A stretch of DNA of 64,000 nt, from positions 62,001-126,000 of the forward strand of contig NZ_JNYZ01000019.1 of assembly GCF_000717335.1 (NCBI RefSeq). The letters run 5' to 3'. This document shows, one piece after another, positions 1-11,297 of this stretch. Position numbers and translations under genes: made by a program. This DNA comes from Amycolatopsis jejuensis. Its GTDB lineage: Bacteria; Actinomycetota; Actinomycetes; Mycobacteriales; Pseudonocardiaceae. The notes below the pieces were generated by a model. It did no database searches and had not been told where the DNA came from. It saw only the letters and a list, made by a program, of their open reading frames with translations. Within the stretch, counting starts at the first letter, position 1. Each line of letters opens with the position of its first letter.

Positions 1-2466
1 CTCCTCCGGCTTGATCAGCACGTCACGGGCCTTCGAACCCTCCGACGGACCGACGATGCCGCGGCTTTCCAGCAGGTCCATCAGCCGTCCGGCCTTCGCG
101 AACCCGACCCGGAGCTTGCGCTGCAGCATCGACGTGGACCCGAACTGCGAGGTGACGATGAGCTCGGCGGCCTGCAGCAGCACGTCGAGGTCGTCGCCGA
201 TGTCCGGGTCGATCTCCTTCTTCTCGCCCGCCTTGGCCGCGGTGACGCCGTCGGTGTAGTCCGGCTGCGCCTGCTCCTTGGCGAAGTTGACGACCGCGGA
301 GATCTCCTCGTCGCCGACGAACGCGCCCTGGATGCGGACCGGTTTCCCGGCGCCCATCGGCAGGTAGAGCGCGTCGCCCATGCCGATCAGCTTCTCCGCG
401 CCCGGCTGGTCGAGGATGACCCGCGAGTCGGTGAGCGACGACGTGGCGAACGCCAGCCGCGACGGCACGTTGGTCTTGATCAGGCCGGTGACGACGTCCA
501 CCGACGGCCGCTGCGTGGCCAGTACCAGGTGGATCCCCGCCGCGCGGGCCTTCTGGGTGATGCGGACGATCGCATCCTCGACGTCGCGCGGCGCGGTCAT
601 CATCAGGTCGGCGAGCTCGTCGACGATCGCCATGATGTACGGGTACGGCCGGTACTCGCGTTCGCTTCCCGGCGGCGCGGTGATGTCGCCCGAGCGCACC
701 TTGGCGTTGAAGTCGTCGATGTGCCGGACCCGGTTGACCTGCATGTCCTGGTAGCGCTGCTCCATCTCCTCCACCAGCCAGGCCAGCGCCGCGGCGGCCT
801 TCTTCGGCTGCGTGATGATGGGCGTGATCAGGTGCGGGATGCCCTCGTACGGCGTCAGCTCGACCATCTTCGGGTCGATCAGGATCATCCGGCACTCGTC
901 CGGGGTCGCCCGGGCCAGCAGCGACACCAGCATCGAGTTGACGAAGCTCGACTTACCGGAACCGGTGGAGCCTGCCACCAGCAGGTGCGGCATCTTCGTG
1001 AGGTTCGCGGTGACGAACTGGCCCTCGATGTCCTTGCCGAGCCCGACCAGCATCGGGTGGTTGTCCTTGACCGTGGTGGGCGCGCGCAGCACGTCGCCGA
1101 GGCGCACCATCTCGCGGTCGGAGTTCGGGACCTCGATGCCCACCGCGGACTTGCCGGGGATGGGCGCGAGCAGCCGGACGTTGTCGGTGGCCACCGCGTA
1201 GGCGATGTTCTTGGTGAGCGCGGTGATCTTCTCGACCTTCACGCCGGGTCCGAGCTCGACCTCGTACCGGGTCACCGTGGGCCCGCGGGTGAAGCCGGTG
1301 ACCTGGGCGTCGACGTTGAACTGCTCCAGCACGCCGGTGATCGCCTCGATCATGGCGTCGTTGGCCTTGCTGCGGGACTTCGGGGCGTCGCCGAGCTTGA
1401 GCAGGTCGGGCGGCGGCAGCGCGTAGTCGCCCTCGACTGCGCGGGTGACCGACATCGCCGGTTCCGGGGCCTTCTTGGGCTTCTTCTCCGGGACCTCGGC
1501 GGGCGGCGCGGGTTTGGGCGGGCGGATCGGCATGGCCGGTTCGGCGAGCGCAGCGTCGAGGTCGAGCTGTTCGCCGTCCTTGTCGCCGGTGCCCTGCCGC
1601 CGCCGCGACGGCTTGCGCAGCCGGACGGCCTTCGGATCGGTCTCGGTGACCGGGTCCGGTTCTTCTCCCTGCTGTGCGGCCTCGTATTCGGCGAGCTCCT
1701 CCTCGTCGAGACCCCAGGTGCGCAGGCGGTGCGGGATGTCGCGGACCGGGGTGCCGGTGAAGACGAGAATGCCGAACAGCAGCGCGAGAATCAGCAGCGG
1801 CACCGCGACCCACGTGGTGACACCCTGGGTGAGCAGCCCGCCGGAGAACGCGCCGATGATGCCGCCGGCGTACATCCGGCCGTCGTTGGTGTCCGGGAGC
1901 GCGGTGAAGATGTGCAGCATCCCGAGCACGGACAGCACCACGAGCAGGGTGCCGATGACCATCCGCGGCCGGGTTTCGGGCTGCGGTTCCGACCGCATCA
2001 ACGCAACCGCGACCACCAGCAGCACCAGCGGAAGCGTGACCGCCCCCGCCCCGAGCACGGTCCGCGTGGCGACCTCGACTCCCGCCCCGATCGGCCCCGC
2101 GGCCCGCCACCACACCCCGACGGCGGCGACGATGGCGAGCGCGATCAGGCCGAGCGCCAAGCCGTCGCGCCGGTGTTCGGGCTCGAGTTCGCGGGTGCGG
2201 CCTACGGTGCGGGCCAGCGAGCCGAGACCCTTGGCCGCGAGGTTCCAGGTGCCGCGCACCCCGCGCCCGAAGGCACCGGACTTGCGCCGGGACGTCCGCC
2301 GCGCCGGTCGTGACCTGGATCCCGACCTGGCCTTCGCGGTGGCCTTGGCCGCAGCCGACCTGCCGGACGACGTGGACCGTGGCTTCGCGGGCGTACGCGA
2401 ACCCCGCGCCGGTGCCTTCCCGCCGCTTCCCGCCGTACTCCGCTTCCTCGTCGCCGACCCAGCCAT
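1..2466 (-). CDS. ftsK: FtsK/SpoIIIE family DNA translocase, 3' end outside window
   Basis: Hexameric ATP-driven pump that moves chromosome DNA through the division septum. The ATG at 2466 opens a basic Ala/Lys/Arg/Ser-rich N-terminus of about 80 residues, followed by several hydrophobic segments (roughly residues 100-250) that would anchor it in the membrane. After an acidic linker comes the motor domain, with a Walker A motif GSTGSGKS whose lysine is residue 505, and then text typical of the family such as ILIDPKMVELTPYEG. The visible end, GIVGPSEGSKARDVL, is the C-terminal winged-helix (gamma) region, so only a few residues are missing beyond position 1. A very long open frame on the other strand is only a high-GC shadow. 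In actinobacteria ftsK normally lies just downstream of rnj and dapA; here four plus-strand genes and one small open frame intervene. Confidence 0.95.
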   Translation of the reverse strand, partial: MAGSATRKRSTAGSGGKAPARGSRTPAKPRSTSSGRSAAAKATAKARSGSRSRPARRTSRRKSGAFGRGVRGTWNLAAKGLGSLARTVGRTRELEPEHRRDGLALGLIALAIVAAVGVWWRAAGPIGAGVEVATRTVLGAGAVTLPLVLLVVAVALMRSEPQPETRPRMVIGTLLVVLSVLGMLHIFTALPDTNDGRMYAGGIIGAFSGGLLTQGVTTWVAVPLLILALLFGILVFTGTPVRDIPHRLRTWGLDEEELAEYEAAQQGEEPDPVTETDPKAVRLRKPSRRRQGTGDKDGEQLDLDAALAEPAMPIRPPKPAPPAEVPEKKPKKAPEPAMSVTRAVEGDYALPPPDLLKLGDAPKSRSKANDAMIEAITGVLEQFNVDAQVTGFTRGPTVTRYEVELGPGVKVEKITALTKNIAYAVATDNVRLLAPIPGKSAVGIEVPNSDREMVRLGDVLRAPTTVKDNHPMLVGLGKDIEGQFVTANLTKMPHLLVAGSTGSGKSSFVNSMLVSLLARATPDECRMILIDPKMVELTPYEGIPHLITPIITQPKKAAAALAWLVEEMEQRYQDMQVNRVRHIDDFNAKVRSGDITAPPGSEREYRPYPYIMAIVDELADLMMTAPRDVEDAIVRITQKARAAGIHLVLATQRPSVDVVTGLIKTNVPSRLAFATSSLTDSRVILDQPGAEKLIGMGDALYLPMGAGKPVRIQGAFVGDEEISAVVNFAKEQAQPDYTDGVTAAKAGEKKEIDPDIGDDLDVLLQAAELIVTSQFGSTSMLQRKLRVGFAKAGRLMDLLESRGIVGPSEGSKARDVLIKPEE

Positions 2467-2609
2467 GCCTCCACGGTAACGGCCCGGAGGCGATAGTCCC
2501 ACGTGCCACTCGCAGCACAGGGGAAACAATCGCCACGGCTCCCCCGGGTAACCACCCGATCAGGGGTAGGCGGGCGCGGAGCAGGGACCAGCGGGGCGGC
2601 TTCCGCGCT

Positions 2610-2660
2610 CCGTGAAGGGAACCATCACGGAATCTGATTCCGTGATGGTTCCCTTCACGG
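2610..2660. repeat. 51-bp perfect palindrome (family copy 1)
   Basis: Two 25-bp arms that are exact reverse complements surround a single central T. Each arm contains GTGAAGGGAACCATCACGG and the centre reads GAATCTGATTC. The element sits between the divergently transcribed ftsK and acyltransferase genes, so it is not simply a terminator. Related copies occur at 9830, 11236, 52444 and 60253. The DNA just after it (2661-2677) reads CCTTGACAAGCACCT, which also occurs inside the unrelated palindrome at 11733. Confidence 0.9.
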
Positions 2661-2746
2661 CCTTGACAAGCACCTGACCTGCGGCGACGGACTCCATCGC
2701 AACCAGGGTGTCCCCCGCCGGATCACCGCGTGAAATGCTCTCCCGC

Positions 2747-3559
2747 ATGTTCGCGCTGCATCAGGACGATGTCCCGCGCCGTGCTCCGGCGATCTGGCGG
2801 ACGATGCTGAACATCGACCGCGGGCTGGTGAACTTCGTCGGGCGGCTCACCGTGTCCGGGGCGGTGCCGCGGGAGCTGCGCGGCAAACCGCTGCTCATGG
2901 TGGCCAACCACATCGGCGTGTTCGACGCGTTCGTGCTGATGGCGGCATGCAAGCGGATCGGCATCAACCCGCGGTTCATGCTGGCCGGCGGGATCCTCGA
3001 CGCGCCGGTGATCGGGCCCGCGCTGCGGGTCAGCGGGCATCTGCGCGTGGACCGCAAGCAGGCGTCCACCGCGATCGGGCAGTTCGCCGAGGCCGCGCAG
3101 GAGCTGCGGACCACCCGCGAGCCGATCATCGTCTACCCCGAGGGCCGGATCAGCCACGACCCCGGCCTCTGGCCCGAACGCGGCAAGACCGGCGCGGCCC
3201 GGCTCGCGCTCGCCGCGGGCGTGCCGGTGATCCCGATCAGCCAGTGGGGCGCGCACGAGGCGGTGTACTGGGGCACCGAAACCGTGAACGGACCGGCCGA
3301 CCTGGTGCCGCTCGCCCGCTCCGGGCTCAGCGCGCCGCTGCGCCGGCCGCGGTTCCAGGTGCACTTCGGCGCGCCGGTGGACCTCTCGGCCGTCGAGCCG
3401 GAGCGGCCGGGCGCCGGGGTCCGCGCGCACGCCAAGATCATGCAGGCGATCACCGACGGGCTGATCCCGCTGCGCCGCGGTGAGCTCGACAAGCCGCGGT
3501 TCCACGACCCGACGCGGCCCACCGACACCGTCAGCCCCTGGAAACCGTCCGGATCATGA
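2747..3559 (+). CDS. 1-acyl-sn-glycerol-3-phosphate acyltransferase family protein (PlsC-like)
   Basis: Probable membrane-associated acyltransferase that transfers a fatty acyl group to lysophosphatidic acid or a similar acceptor in phospholipid synthesis. The catalytic NH-x4-D motif is seen as NHIGVFD with His55 and Asp60, and the substrate-binding block appears as YPEGRIS near residue 130. At 270 residues it has the usual family length. The ATG at 2747 was chosen; in-frame starts at 2735 (ATG) and 2708 (GTG) cannot be excluded because no clear ribosome binding site marks any of them. The gene is divergent from ftsK, with the 51-bp palindrome between. The acyl acceptor is not evident from sequence. 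Confidence 0.85.
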   Translation: MFALHQDDVPRRAPAIWRTMLNIDRGLVNFVGRLTVSGAVPRELRGKPLLMVANHIGVFDAFVLMAACKRIGINPRFMLAGGILDAPVIGPALRVSGHLRVDRKQASTAIGQFAEAAQELRTTREPIIVYPEGRISHDPGLWPERGKTGAARLALAAGVPVIPISQWGAHEAVYWGTETVNGPADLVPLARSGLSAPLRRPRFQVHFGAPVDLSAVEPERPGAGVRAHAKIMQAITDGLIPLRRGELDKPRFHDPTRPTDTVSPWKPSGS

Positions 3560-3579
3560 GACGGCGCCGCAGGCCCCAC

Positions 3580-3585
3580 TAGGGT
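3580..3585 (+). promoter_or_regulatory. Putative -10 of a leaderless promoter (TAGGGT)
   Basis: TAGGGT lies 8 nt upstream of the GTG of the flavoprotein gene, too close for a conventional ribosome binding site, so transcription probably starts at or next to the start codon. No clear -35 hexamer is visible. Confidence 0.45.
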
Positions 3586-3593
3586 CTCGGGAC

Positions 3594-4208
3594 GTGAGCA
3601 CCCGCATTCTCGTCGTCTACTACAGCGCCACCGGCAACACGGCCGCCCTCGCCGGGGCCCTCGCCGAAGGCGGCACCGAAACCGGCGCACAGGTGCGGGT
3701 CCGCACGGTGCCCGAAACCGCGCCCGCGGCTGCCGTGGCCGGCAATCCGCGCTGGCAGGCGTGGGTCGACGCCGGTCCGCACCACGACCTCGCCACGCTC
3801 GCCGACCTCGAATGGGCCGACGGCCTCGCGCTCGGCAGCCCGACCCGGTTCGGCGGGCCCGCCGCGCAGCTGAAGTCCTTTGTGGACACCACCGGCGGGC
3901 TGTGGGCGCAAGGGAAACTGGCCGACAAGGTGGCGACGTCGTTCACGTCGGCGTCCACCGCGCACGGCGGGCTCGAGGCGACCGTGCTGGCCATCAACAA
4001 CATCTTCTACCACTGGGGTGCGATCGTGCTGCCGCTCGGCTACGCCGATCCGCACCTGATGGAGTCCGGCAACCCGTACGGCGGCTCGTTCGTCTCGCGC
4101 AAGTCGGCCGCGCCGGACGAGACCGCGCTGGGTGCCCTCCGGCTCCAGGGACGGCGGCTGGCGACGATCACCACGCACGTCGCAACGGGACTGAAAACCG
4201 CCGGATAA
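3594..4208 (+). CDS. Flavodoxin-fold NAD(P)H:quinone oxidoreductase (WrbA-like)
   Basis: Cytoplasmic FMN-dependent enzyme of the WrbA type, expected to reduce quinones by two electrons and so avoid semiquinone radicals. The N-terminus ILVVYYSATGNT is the FMN-phosphate binding loop of flavodoxin-like folds. GSPTRFGGPAAQLKSF and the later HWGAIVLPLGY are the conserved WrbA blocks around the flavin. At 204 residues the length is normal for WrbA. The GTG at 3594 is chosen because the family signature starts immediately after it. It lies 34 nt after the acyltransferase and has its own putative leaderless promoter, so the two need not be co-transcribed. Confidence 0.88.
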   Translation: MSTRILVVYYSATGNTAALAGALAEGGTETGAQVRVRTVPETAPAAAVAGNPRWQAWVDAGPHHDLATLADLEWADGLALGSPTRFGGPAAQLKSFVDTTGGLWAQGKLADKVATSFTSASTAHGGLEATVLAINNIFYHWGAIVLPLGYADPHLMESGNPYGGSFVSRKSAAPDETALGALRLQGRRLATITTHVATGLKTAG

Positions 4209-4237
4209 CTCGGTTTCGCCGGGCGGCACTGGCTCAG

Positions 4238-4243
4238 TAAAGT
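4238..4243 (+). promoter_or_regulatory. Putative -10 of a leaderless promoter (TAAAGT)
   Basis: TAAAGT ends 6 nt before the GTG start of the EamA transporter gene and no Shine-Dalgarno sequence is present, the arrangement expected for a leaderless mRNA. Confidence 0.45.
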
Positions 4244-4249
4244 CGCTCG

Positions 4250-5194
4250 GTGACCACCGAATTGCCCGTCACCGCGCCACCCCGGATCACCCACCGGGGC
4301 CGCGGGCTCACCCTCGTCGTGTTCGCCGCGATCTTCTTCAGCACGTCCGGCGCACTCGCGAAACCGGTCATGACCGCGGGGATGACACCGGAGCAGGTCA
4401 CCACCATCCGGATCGGCTTCGCCGCGGTGCTCCTGCTGGTCGGTACCGCAATTTTCGCGCCGCGCACGCTGCGGGTGCGGCGTGGCGAATGGCCGATGCT
4501 GCTCGCGTACGGCGCGCTCGGCGTGGCGGGTACGCAGCTGATGTACTTCATCGCCGCCAACCGGATTCCGGTCGGGATCGCGATCCTGCTGGAGTTCACG
4601 TCGCCGGTGCTGATCGCGTTGTGGGTCCGCGTGGTGCGCCGCACCCATCTGCCGCGCGCGATGTGGTTCGGGATCGCGCTCGCGACCCTCGGGCTGGCGC
4701 TGGTCGCGCAGGTGTGGCAAGGGCTGCGGCTCGACGCGATCGGCCTGCTGGCCGGGCTCGGCGCGGCGGTCTGCTCGGCCGGGTACTTCCTGATCGGCGA
4801 GCGCGCGGTGGCCGAACGCGAACCGCTTGGGCTGGTCACCTGGGGCATGGTGATCGGCGGGGTGATCGTGTGCGTCACCGCGCCGCCGTGGACACTGCCG
4901 CTGGGGATGACGGGCCAGACTGTCGCCTTCGGACCCTGGACGCCGCCGTTGTGGCTGCTGCTCATCGGCCTGGTGCTGCTGTCCACCGTGATCGCTTACC
5001 TGGCGGGGATCTCCGCGCTGCGGCATCTGCCCGCGTCGGTGGCCAGCGTGGTCGGCCTCGCCGAACCCGTCGCCGCCGCGGCTTTCGCGTGGGCGCTGCT
5101 CGGCGAAGCCCTCGCCTGGCCTCAGGCGCTCGGTGCGGTGATCCTGCTCGGCGGCGCGTACCTGGTCCAACGGCAGACCGCCGCGGTCGCCTGA
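4250..5194 (+). CDS. EamA/DMT-superfamily transporter
   Basis: Integral membrane exporter of the drug/metabolite transporter superfamily (RhtA/YdcZ-like). The 314 residues form about ten hydrophobic segments arranged as two EamA repeats, roughly residues 20-150 and 165-310. Family landmarks include AIFFSTSGALAKPVMTAGMT near the start of repeat one and HLPASVASVVGLAEPVAAA with a following LLGEAL in repeat two. The substrate cannot be told from sequence; relatives export amino acids or other small metabolites. The GTG at 4250 is supported by the adjacent TAAAGT element. The gene ends in a small hairpin. Confidence 0.88.
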   Translation: MTTELPVTAPPRITHRGRGLTLVVFAAIFFSTSGALAKPVMTAGMTPEQVTTIRIGFAAVLLLVGTAIFAPRTLRVRRGEWPMLLAYGALGVAGTQLMYFIAANRIPVGIAILLEFTSPVLIALWVRVVRRTHLPRAMWFGIALATLGLALVAQVWQGLRLDAIGLLAGLGAAVCSAGYFLIGERAVAEREPLGLVTWGMVIGGVIVCVTAPPWTLPLGMTGQTVAFGPWTPPLWLLLIGLVLLSTVIAYLAGISALRHLPASVASVVGLAEPVAAAAFAWALLGEALAWPQALGAVILLGGAYLVQRQTAAVA

Positions 5195-5212
5195 CTCCAC
5201 CTTTCGGTGGAG
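5195..5212 (+). terminator. Short hairpin directly after the EamA stop codon
   Basis: CTCCACC and GGTGGAG form a perfect 7-bp stem with the 4-nt loop TTTC, starting at the first base after the stop codon. There is no U-tract, so it would be a weak or factor-assisted terminator, or a 3'-end stabiliser. Confidence 0.5.
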
Positions 5213-5295
5213 ACGGGAACCCACCGCGCGCGGGATGTGTCTTACGTGCGGAACCGGGAAACTGGACCGGTCCACCGAGACCACCAGGGGGAACC

Positions 5296-5400
5296 ATGAA
5301 CAAGCCCAGCCGTGCCGAACAGCGCAGAGCCCGCAACGCGCTCGCCCGCCAAGCCGCAACCGTGGTGTTCGCGTTGCTGCTGGCGGGCGCGCGGCGCTGA
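5296..5400 (+). CDS. Small basic hypothetical protein (34 aa)
   Basis: Unrecognised small reading frame with an ATG at 5296 preceded by a good ribosome binding site (AGGGGGAACC). The product has a basic, Arg-rich N-terminal half (NKPSRAEQRRARNALARQ) and a short hydrophobic stretch (TVVFALLLAG) before ending in ARR. It could be a small membrane-associated peptide. It lies about 100 nt after the EamA gene, whose hairpin separates them. Support is limited to the start signal and amino-acid pattern. Confidence 0.4.
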   Translation: MNKPSRAEQRRARNALARQAATVVFALLLAGARR

Positions 5401-5426
5401 GCCTTTTCGCAGAGCCTTTTCGCAGA
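5401..5426. repeat. 13-bp tandem duplication between convergent genes
   Basis: GCCTTTTCGCAGA is present twice in perfect tandem, followed by GCC, immediately after the small ORF and 8 nt before the stop codon of rnj. It looks like a recent slippage or duplication event. Confidence 0.8.
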
Positions 5427-5433
5427 GCCGGGG

Positions 5434-8255
<2,822 letters not shown>

Positions 8256-9734
8256 CTACTTGACCTTGGTGGTGATCTGCGCCGGGATCTGTTCGTTGCC
8301 GGTGCGGGACAGGACGCAGTAGAAGTCCCGGCTCGGGCTGCCGCTGCCGCGCTCCGGCCGCAGCTGCCACTCCTGCTGGGTCGGCACGATGGCGCGGTAC
8401 GACAGGTTCTCGCGCTGCTGTTCGGGCACGACCGCGGAGTGGAAGGTCGCCGCGCACCGCGCCTCGGCGGCCCGGCTGACCTCCTTGAGCCCCGGGTACG
8501 GCGCGGCTTTCGCGTCGTCGTCGCTCCAGCTCTCCAGCGGCACCGGCTCGGCGCTGTCGTAGACCTCGAGGGTGTGGTTCTTCTTGCAGTCGACGTTGTT
8601 GTCCGAGCTGATCACCACGCCCTGCTGGATCACCGCGTTGTAGCACCGCTCGTAGGAGGAGATCGAGGTCTTGAGGAAGCCGTCCGGGCCGTAGGTGACG
8701 GTTTCGAGCTGCTGCGGGTCCCCGGCGGCCGACCACACCGGGCGGCCGAGGAAGAAGCCACCGGCCAGGGCGGCGACGGCCAGCACGGCGACCGCGGCGA
8801 CCCACCAGCCGGTCCGCTTCGGGCGCGGCTGGGGCGCGACCCGGGTCTGCTGGGGCATCGGCTGCGGCCCGGTCTGGCCCGCCGCGGTGGTGAGCATCGC
8901 CCGCGCCTGCGCTGCGGTGAGCCGGGCTTCCGGGTTCGCGACCAGCAGGCCGAGGATGACCGCGGCGAGCGGGCCCTGCGTGCGGGTGAGGTACGGGGCT
9001 TCGGTCATGATCGCGTGCAACGTCGCGGCCGTGGTGGCCCGTTCGAACGCGACAATGCCTTCGGCCGCGAAGTACAGCGTTGCGCCCAGCGACCACAGGT
9101 CCGATTCCGGCATCGCCTCGCGGCCCTGCACGCGCTCCGGGGCCATGAACGCGGGCGAGCCGACGATCATGCCGCTCGTGGTGAGGCGCGGGTCGTCGAT
9201 GGCGTGCGCGATGCCGAAGTCGGTGAGCTTCACGCGGCCGTCCGGCGCGACCATGATGTTCGCCGGTTTCACGTCGCGGTGCACGATCCCGGCGGCGTGC
9301 GCGGCCTGCAGCGCGGCCAGCACCCGCTCCCCCACGATCGCGACCTGCCGCGCGGGCATCGGCCCGTGGTGGCGAACGAGGTCCGCCAGCGTGGGCGCCT
9401 CGACGAGCTCCATGACGATCCACGTGGTGCCCTGGTCGCTGACGACGTCGTACACGGTCACCACGGCCGGGTCGTTGAGCCGCCCGCCGGCGCGCACCTC
9501 GCGCAGGACGCGCTCGGAAAGCTGGGAGAACTCGGTCGCGTGCCCGCTGTTTTCCAGTGGCAGCCGCAGTTCCTTGATCGCGACCTGCCGCCCGATCACC
9601 TGGTCCTGCGCCCGCCACACGACGCCCATGCCGCCCCGGCCGAGCTCCCCGAGCAGCAGGTAGCGGCCGGCCACGACGCGGCCCGCGGGGGCCGGAAGGG
9701 TCGGATCGTGCGGGCGGGTCTGTTCGTCGGTCAC
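8256..9734 (-). CDS. Transmembrane serine/threonine protein kinase (PknB-like)
   Basis: Hanks-type kinase anchored in the membrane. The N-lobe has GRGGMG at residues 32-37 and the ATP lysine Lys54 in VAIKEL. The catalytic loop HRDVKPAN is at 152-159 and the DFG motif at 172-174; the activation loop has several Thr/Ser for autophosphorylation and APERV follows. A Pro/Gln-rich linker leads to one transmembrane helix near residues 310-335. The remaining 160 or so residues would be outside the cell and contain several cysteines, but no PASTA repeat is evident, so the ligand is unknown. The start is GTG at 9734 with an upstream GAGGAG. The gene is 114 nt upstream of dapA. Confidence 0.93.
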   Translation of the reverse strand: MTDEQTRPHDPTLPAPAGRVVAGRYLLLGELGRGGMGVVWRAQDQVIGRQVAIKELRLPLENSGHATEFSQLSERVLREVRAGGRLNDPAVVTVYDVVSDQGTTWIVMELVEAPTLADLVRHHGPMPARQVAIVGERVLAALQAAHAAGIVHRDVKPANIMVAPDGRVKLTDFGIAHAIDDPRLTTSGMIVGSPAFMAPERVQGREAMPESDLWSLGATLYFAAEGIVAFERATTAATLHAIMTEAPYLTRTQGPLAAVILGLLVANPEARLTAAQARAMLTTAAGQTGPQPMPQQTRVAPQPRPKRTGWWVAAVAVLAVAALAGGFFLGRPVWSAAGDPQQLETVTYGPDGFLKTSISSYERCYNAVIQQGVVISSDNNVDCKKNHTLEVYDSAEPVPLESWSDDDAKAAPYPGLKEVSRAAEARCAATFHSAVVPEQQRENLSYRAIVPTQQEWQLRPERGSGSPSRDFYCVLSRTGNEQIPAQITTKVK

Positions 9735-9829
9735 GGGGGCGGGCTCCTCGGTCGGGTTCGCGCAGATGCTAGTCGGACCCTTTCGCGGTGCCGCCGGTTC
9801 CGTCCGGTTCTGCCGTGCTTTCAGCGCAA

Positions 9830-9884
9830 GTCCGTGAAGGGAACCATCAGGGAATCTGATTCCCTCATGGTTCCCTTCACGGAC
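9830..9884. repeat. 55-bp palindrome (family copy 2)
   Basis: Arms of 27 bp around a central T, starting GTCCGTGAAGGGAACCAT, with one mismatch between the arms. It begins 95 nt upstream of the kinase gene and ends 5 nt from the mntH stop codon, so on the minus strand it would form a large hairpin at the 3' end of mntH mRNA. Confidence 0.9.
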
Positions 9885-9889
9885 TCCGC

Positions 9890-11131
9890 TCAGCCGAGGA
9901 AAGTGAGCGCGATCAGCACGACGTTCAGCAGGATGATCACCGCGGCGATCACGCAGGCCAGCACGGTGGTGGTGCGGCGGTTGACGTCGGTGCCCATGAG
10001 CCCGCGGTCGGCGGTGAGCCGGATCAGCGGCACGAGCGCGAACGGAATCCCGAACGACAGCACCACCTGCGACACCACCAGCGCCGTACTCGGGTCGGCA
10101 CCGACGGCCACCACGACGATGGCAGGCGTGAGCGTGGCGAGGCGGCGCAGCACGATCGGAATTCGCTTGCGCAGCAAGCCTTGCATGATCATCGCGCCCG
10201 CATACGCGCCCACCGACGTGGAAGCCAGCCCGGACGCCAGCAGCCCGATCGCGAACAACAGCGCGACCCCCGGCCCCAGCGCCTGGGCGACAGCCCCGTG
10301 GGCACCTTCGATGGAGTCGACGCCTTCCTGCCCCTGGAGATTCGTGGCGGCGACCAGCAGCATGCCCAGGTTCACCGCACCGGCGAGCAACATCGCGAAC
10401 CCGACGTCGTAGCGCGTCGCCTTGAGCAACCGGCGCCTGCGCTGCGGGTCGGGAATCCCGTGCCGGTCGCGGACCAGGCCGGAATGCAGGTACACCGCAT
10501 GCGGCATCACGGTGGCACCGAGCATCGCGGCGGCGATCAGGACGCTGTCGCTGCCACTGAACCGCGGCACGAGCCCCTGCGCAATCCCGGCCGCAGACGG
10601 CGGTTCGACGAACAAGCTCGCCAGAAACCCGACCGCGATGACCGCCAGCAGCCCCGTGACGACGCGTTCGAACGGCCGCTGGCCACCCCGGTCCTGCACC
10701 GCGAGCAGCACGAGCGACACGACGCCGGTGATCAGGCCACCGGCCAGCAATGGAAGGTCGAAGAGCAGGTTGAGCGCAATGGCCCCGCCGACGACCTCGG
10801 CCAGGTCCGTGGCGACCGCGACGACCTCGGCCTGCGCCCAGTACGCCAGCCGGGCGGGCCGGGACAGCCGGTCACGCAGCGCCTCAGGCAGCGAACGCCC
10901 GGTGACGAGCCCGAGCTTCGCGGACAGGTATTGAACGAGCACAGCCATGAGATTCGCCGCGACGATGACCCACACCAGCAGGTAGCCATAACGCGCCCCA
11001 GCGCTGACGTTGGCAGCGACATTGCCCGGGTCGACGTACGCAACGGCCGCGACGAACGCCGGCCCGAGCAGCGCCCCGCCCGCCCGCAACCGAGCCGCCC
11101 TGCGCGGACGTGCCGCTTCCGCCACCGTCAT
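9890..11131 (-). CDS. mntH: Nramp family divalent metal transporter (MntH-like)
   Basis: Proton-coupled Mn2+/Fe2+ importer with about 11 hydrophobic segments over 413 residues. The metal-binding DPGN motif is at residues 34-37 in TM1, and MPHAVYLHS gives the conserved TM6 MPH motif. A long hydrophilic loop (GLVRDRHGIPDPQRRRRL) follows TM6 as in the family. The ATG at 11131 is chosen because AGAAGG lies 8 nt upstream; an in-frame GTG is 9 nt earlier. A DtxR/MntR-like operator lies 40 nt upstream, so manganese or iron repression is likely. Confidence 0.93.
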   Translation of the reverse strand: MTVAEAARPRRAARLRAGGALLGPAFVAAVAYVDPGNVAANVSAGARYGYLLVWVIVAANLMAVLVQYLSAKLGLVTGRSLPEALRDRLSRPARLAYWAQAEVVAVATDLAEVVGGAIALNLLFDLPLLAGGLITGVVSLVLLAVQDRGGQRPFERVVTGLLAVIAVGFLASLFVEPPSAAGIAQGLVPRFSGSDSVLIAAAMLGATVMPHAVYLHSGLVRDRHGIPDPQRRRRLLKATRYDVGFAMLLAGAVNLGMLLVAATNLQGQEGVDSIEGAHGAVAQALGPGVALLFAIGLLASGLASTSVGAYAGAMIMQGLLRKRIPIVLRRLATLTPAIVVVAVGADPSTALVVSQVVLSFGIPFALVPLIRLTADRGLMGTDVNRRTTTVLACVIAAVIILLNVVLIALTFLG

Positions 11132-11170
11132 GCCGCCCACCTTCTGGTATAGGTCACCCCAACTCGAAGT

Positions 11171-11184
11171 TTAGGCATGCCGAA
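11171..11184 (-). promoter_or_regulatory. Candidate MntR/DtxR-type operator of mntH
   Basis: TTAGGCATGCCGAA contains the perfect 8-bp palindrome GGCATGCC flanked by TT and AA, resembling the inverted TTAGG...CCTAA sites bound by DtxR-family metalloregulators. It lies 40 nt before the mntH start. TATACC at about 11146-11151, reading leftward, could be the -10 element, which would place the operator around the -35 position. Confidence 0.5.
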
Positions 11185-11235
11185 CTTTGCCTGGCAAGAG
11201 TGGCCTGCGCCACCCCCGCCTCACGTTCCGTTCCG

Positions 11236-11297
11236 TTCCGTGAAGGTGGCCTTCACGGCCCCAGATTCCGTGATGGTTCCCTTCACGGACCTACATT
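11236..11297. repeat. Degenerate copy 3 of the palindrome family
   Basis: Contains TTCCGTGAAGGTGGCCTTCACGG followed by GATTCCGTGATGG and TTCCCTTCACGGAC, that is, pieces of both arm types found at 2610 and 60253, but rearranged so that a complete long palindrome is lost. A further partial arm (ATTCCGTGATGGTTCCCC) follows at 11295. Confidence 0.7.
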
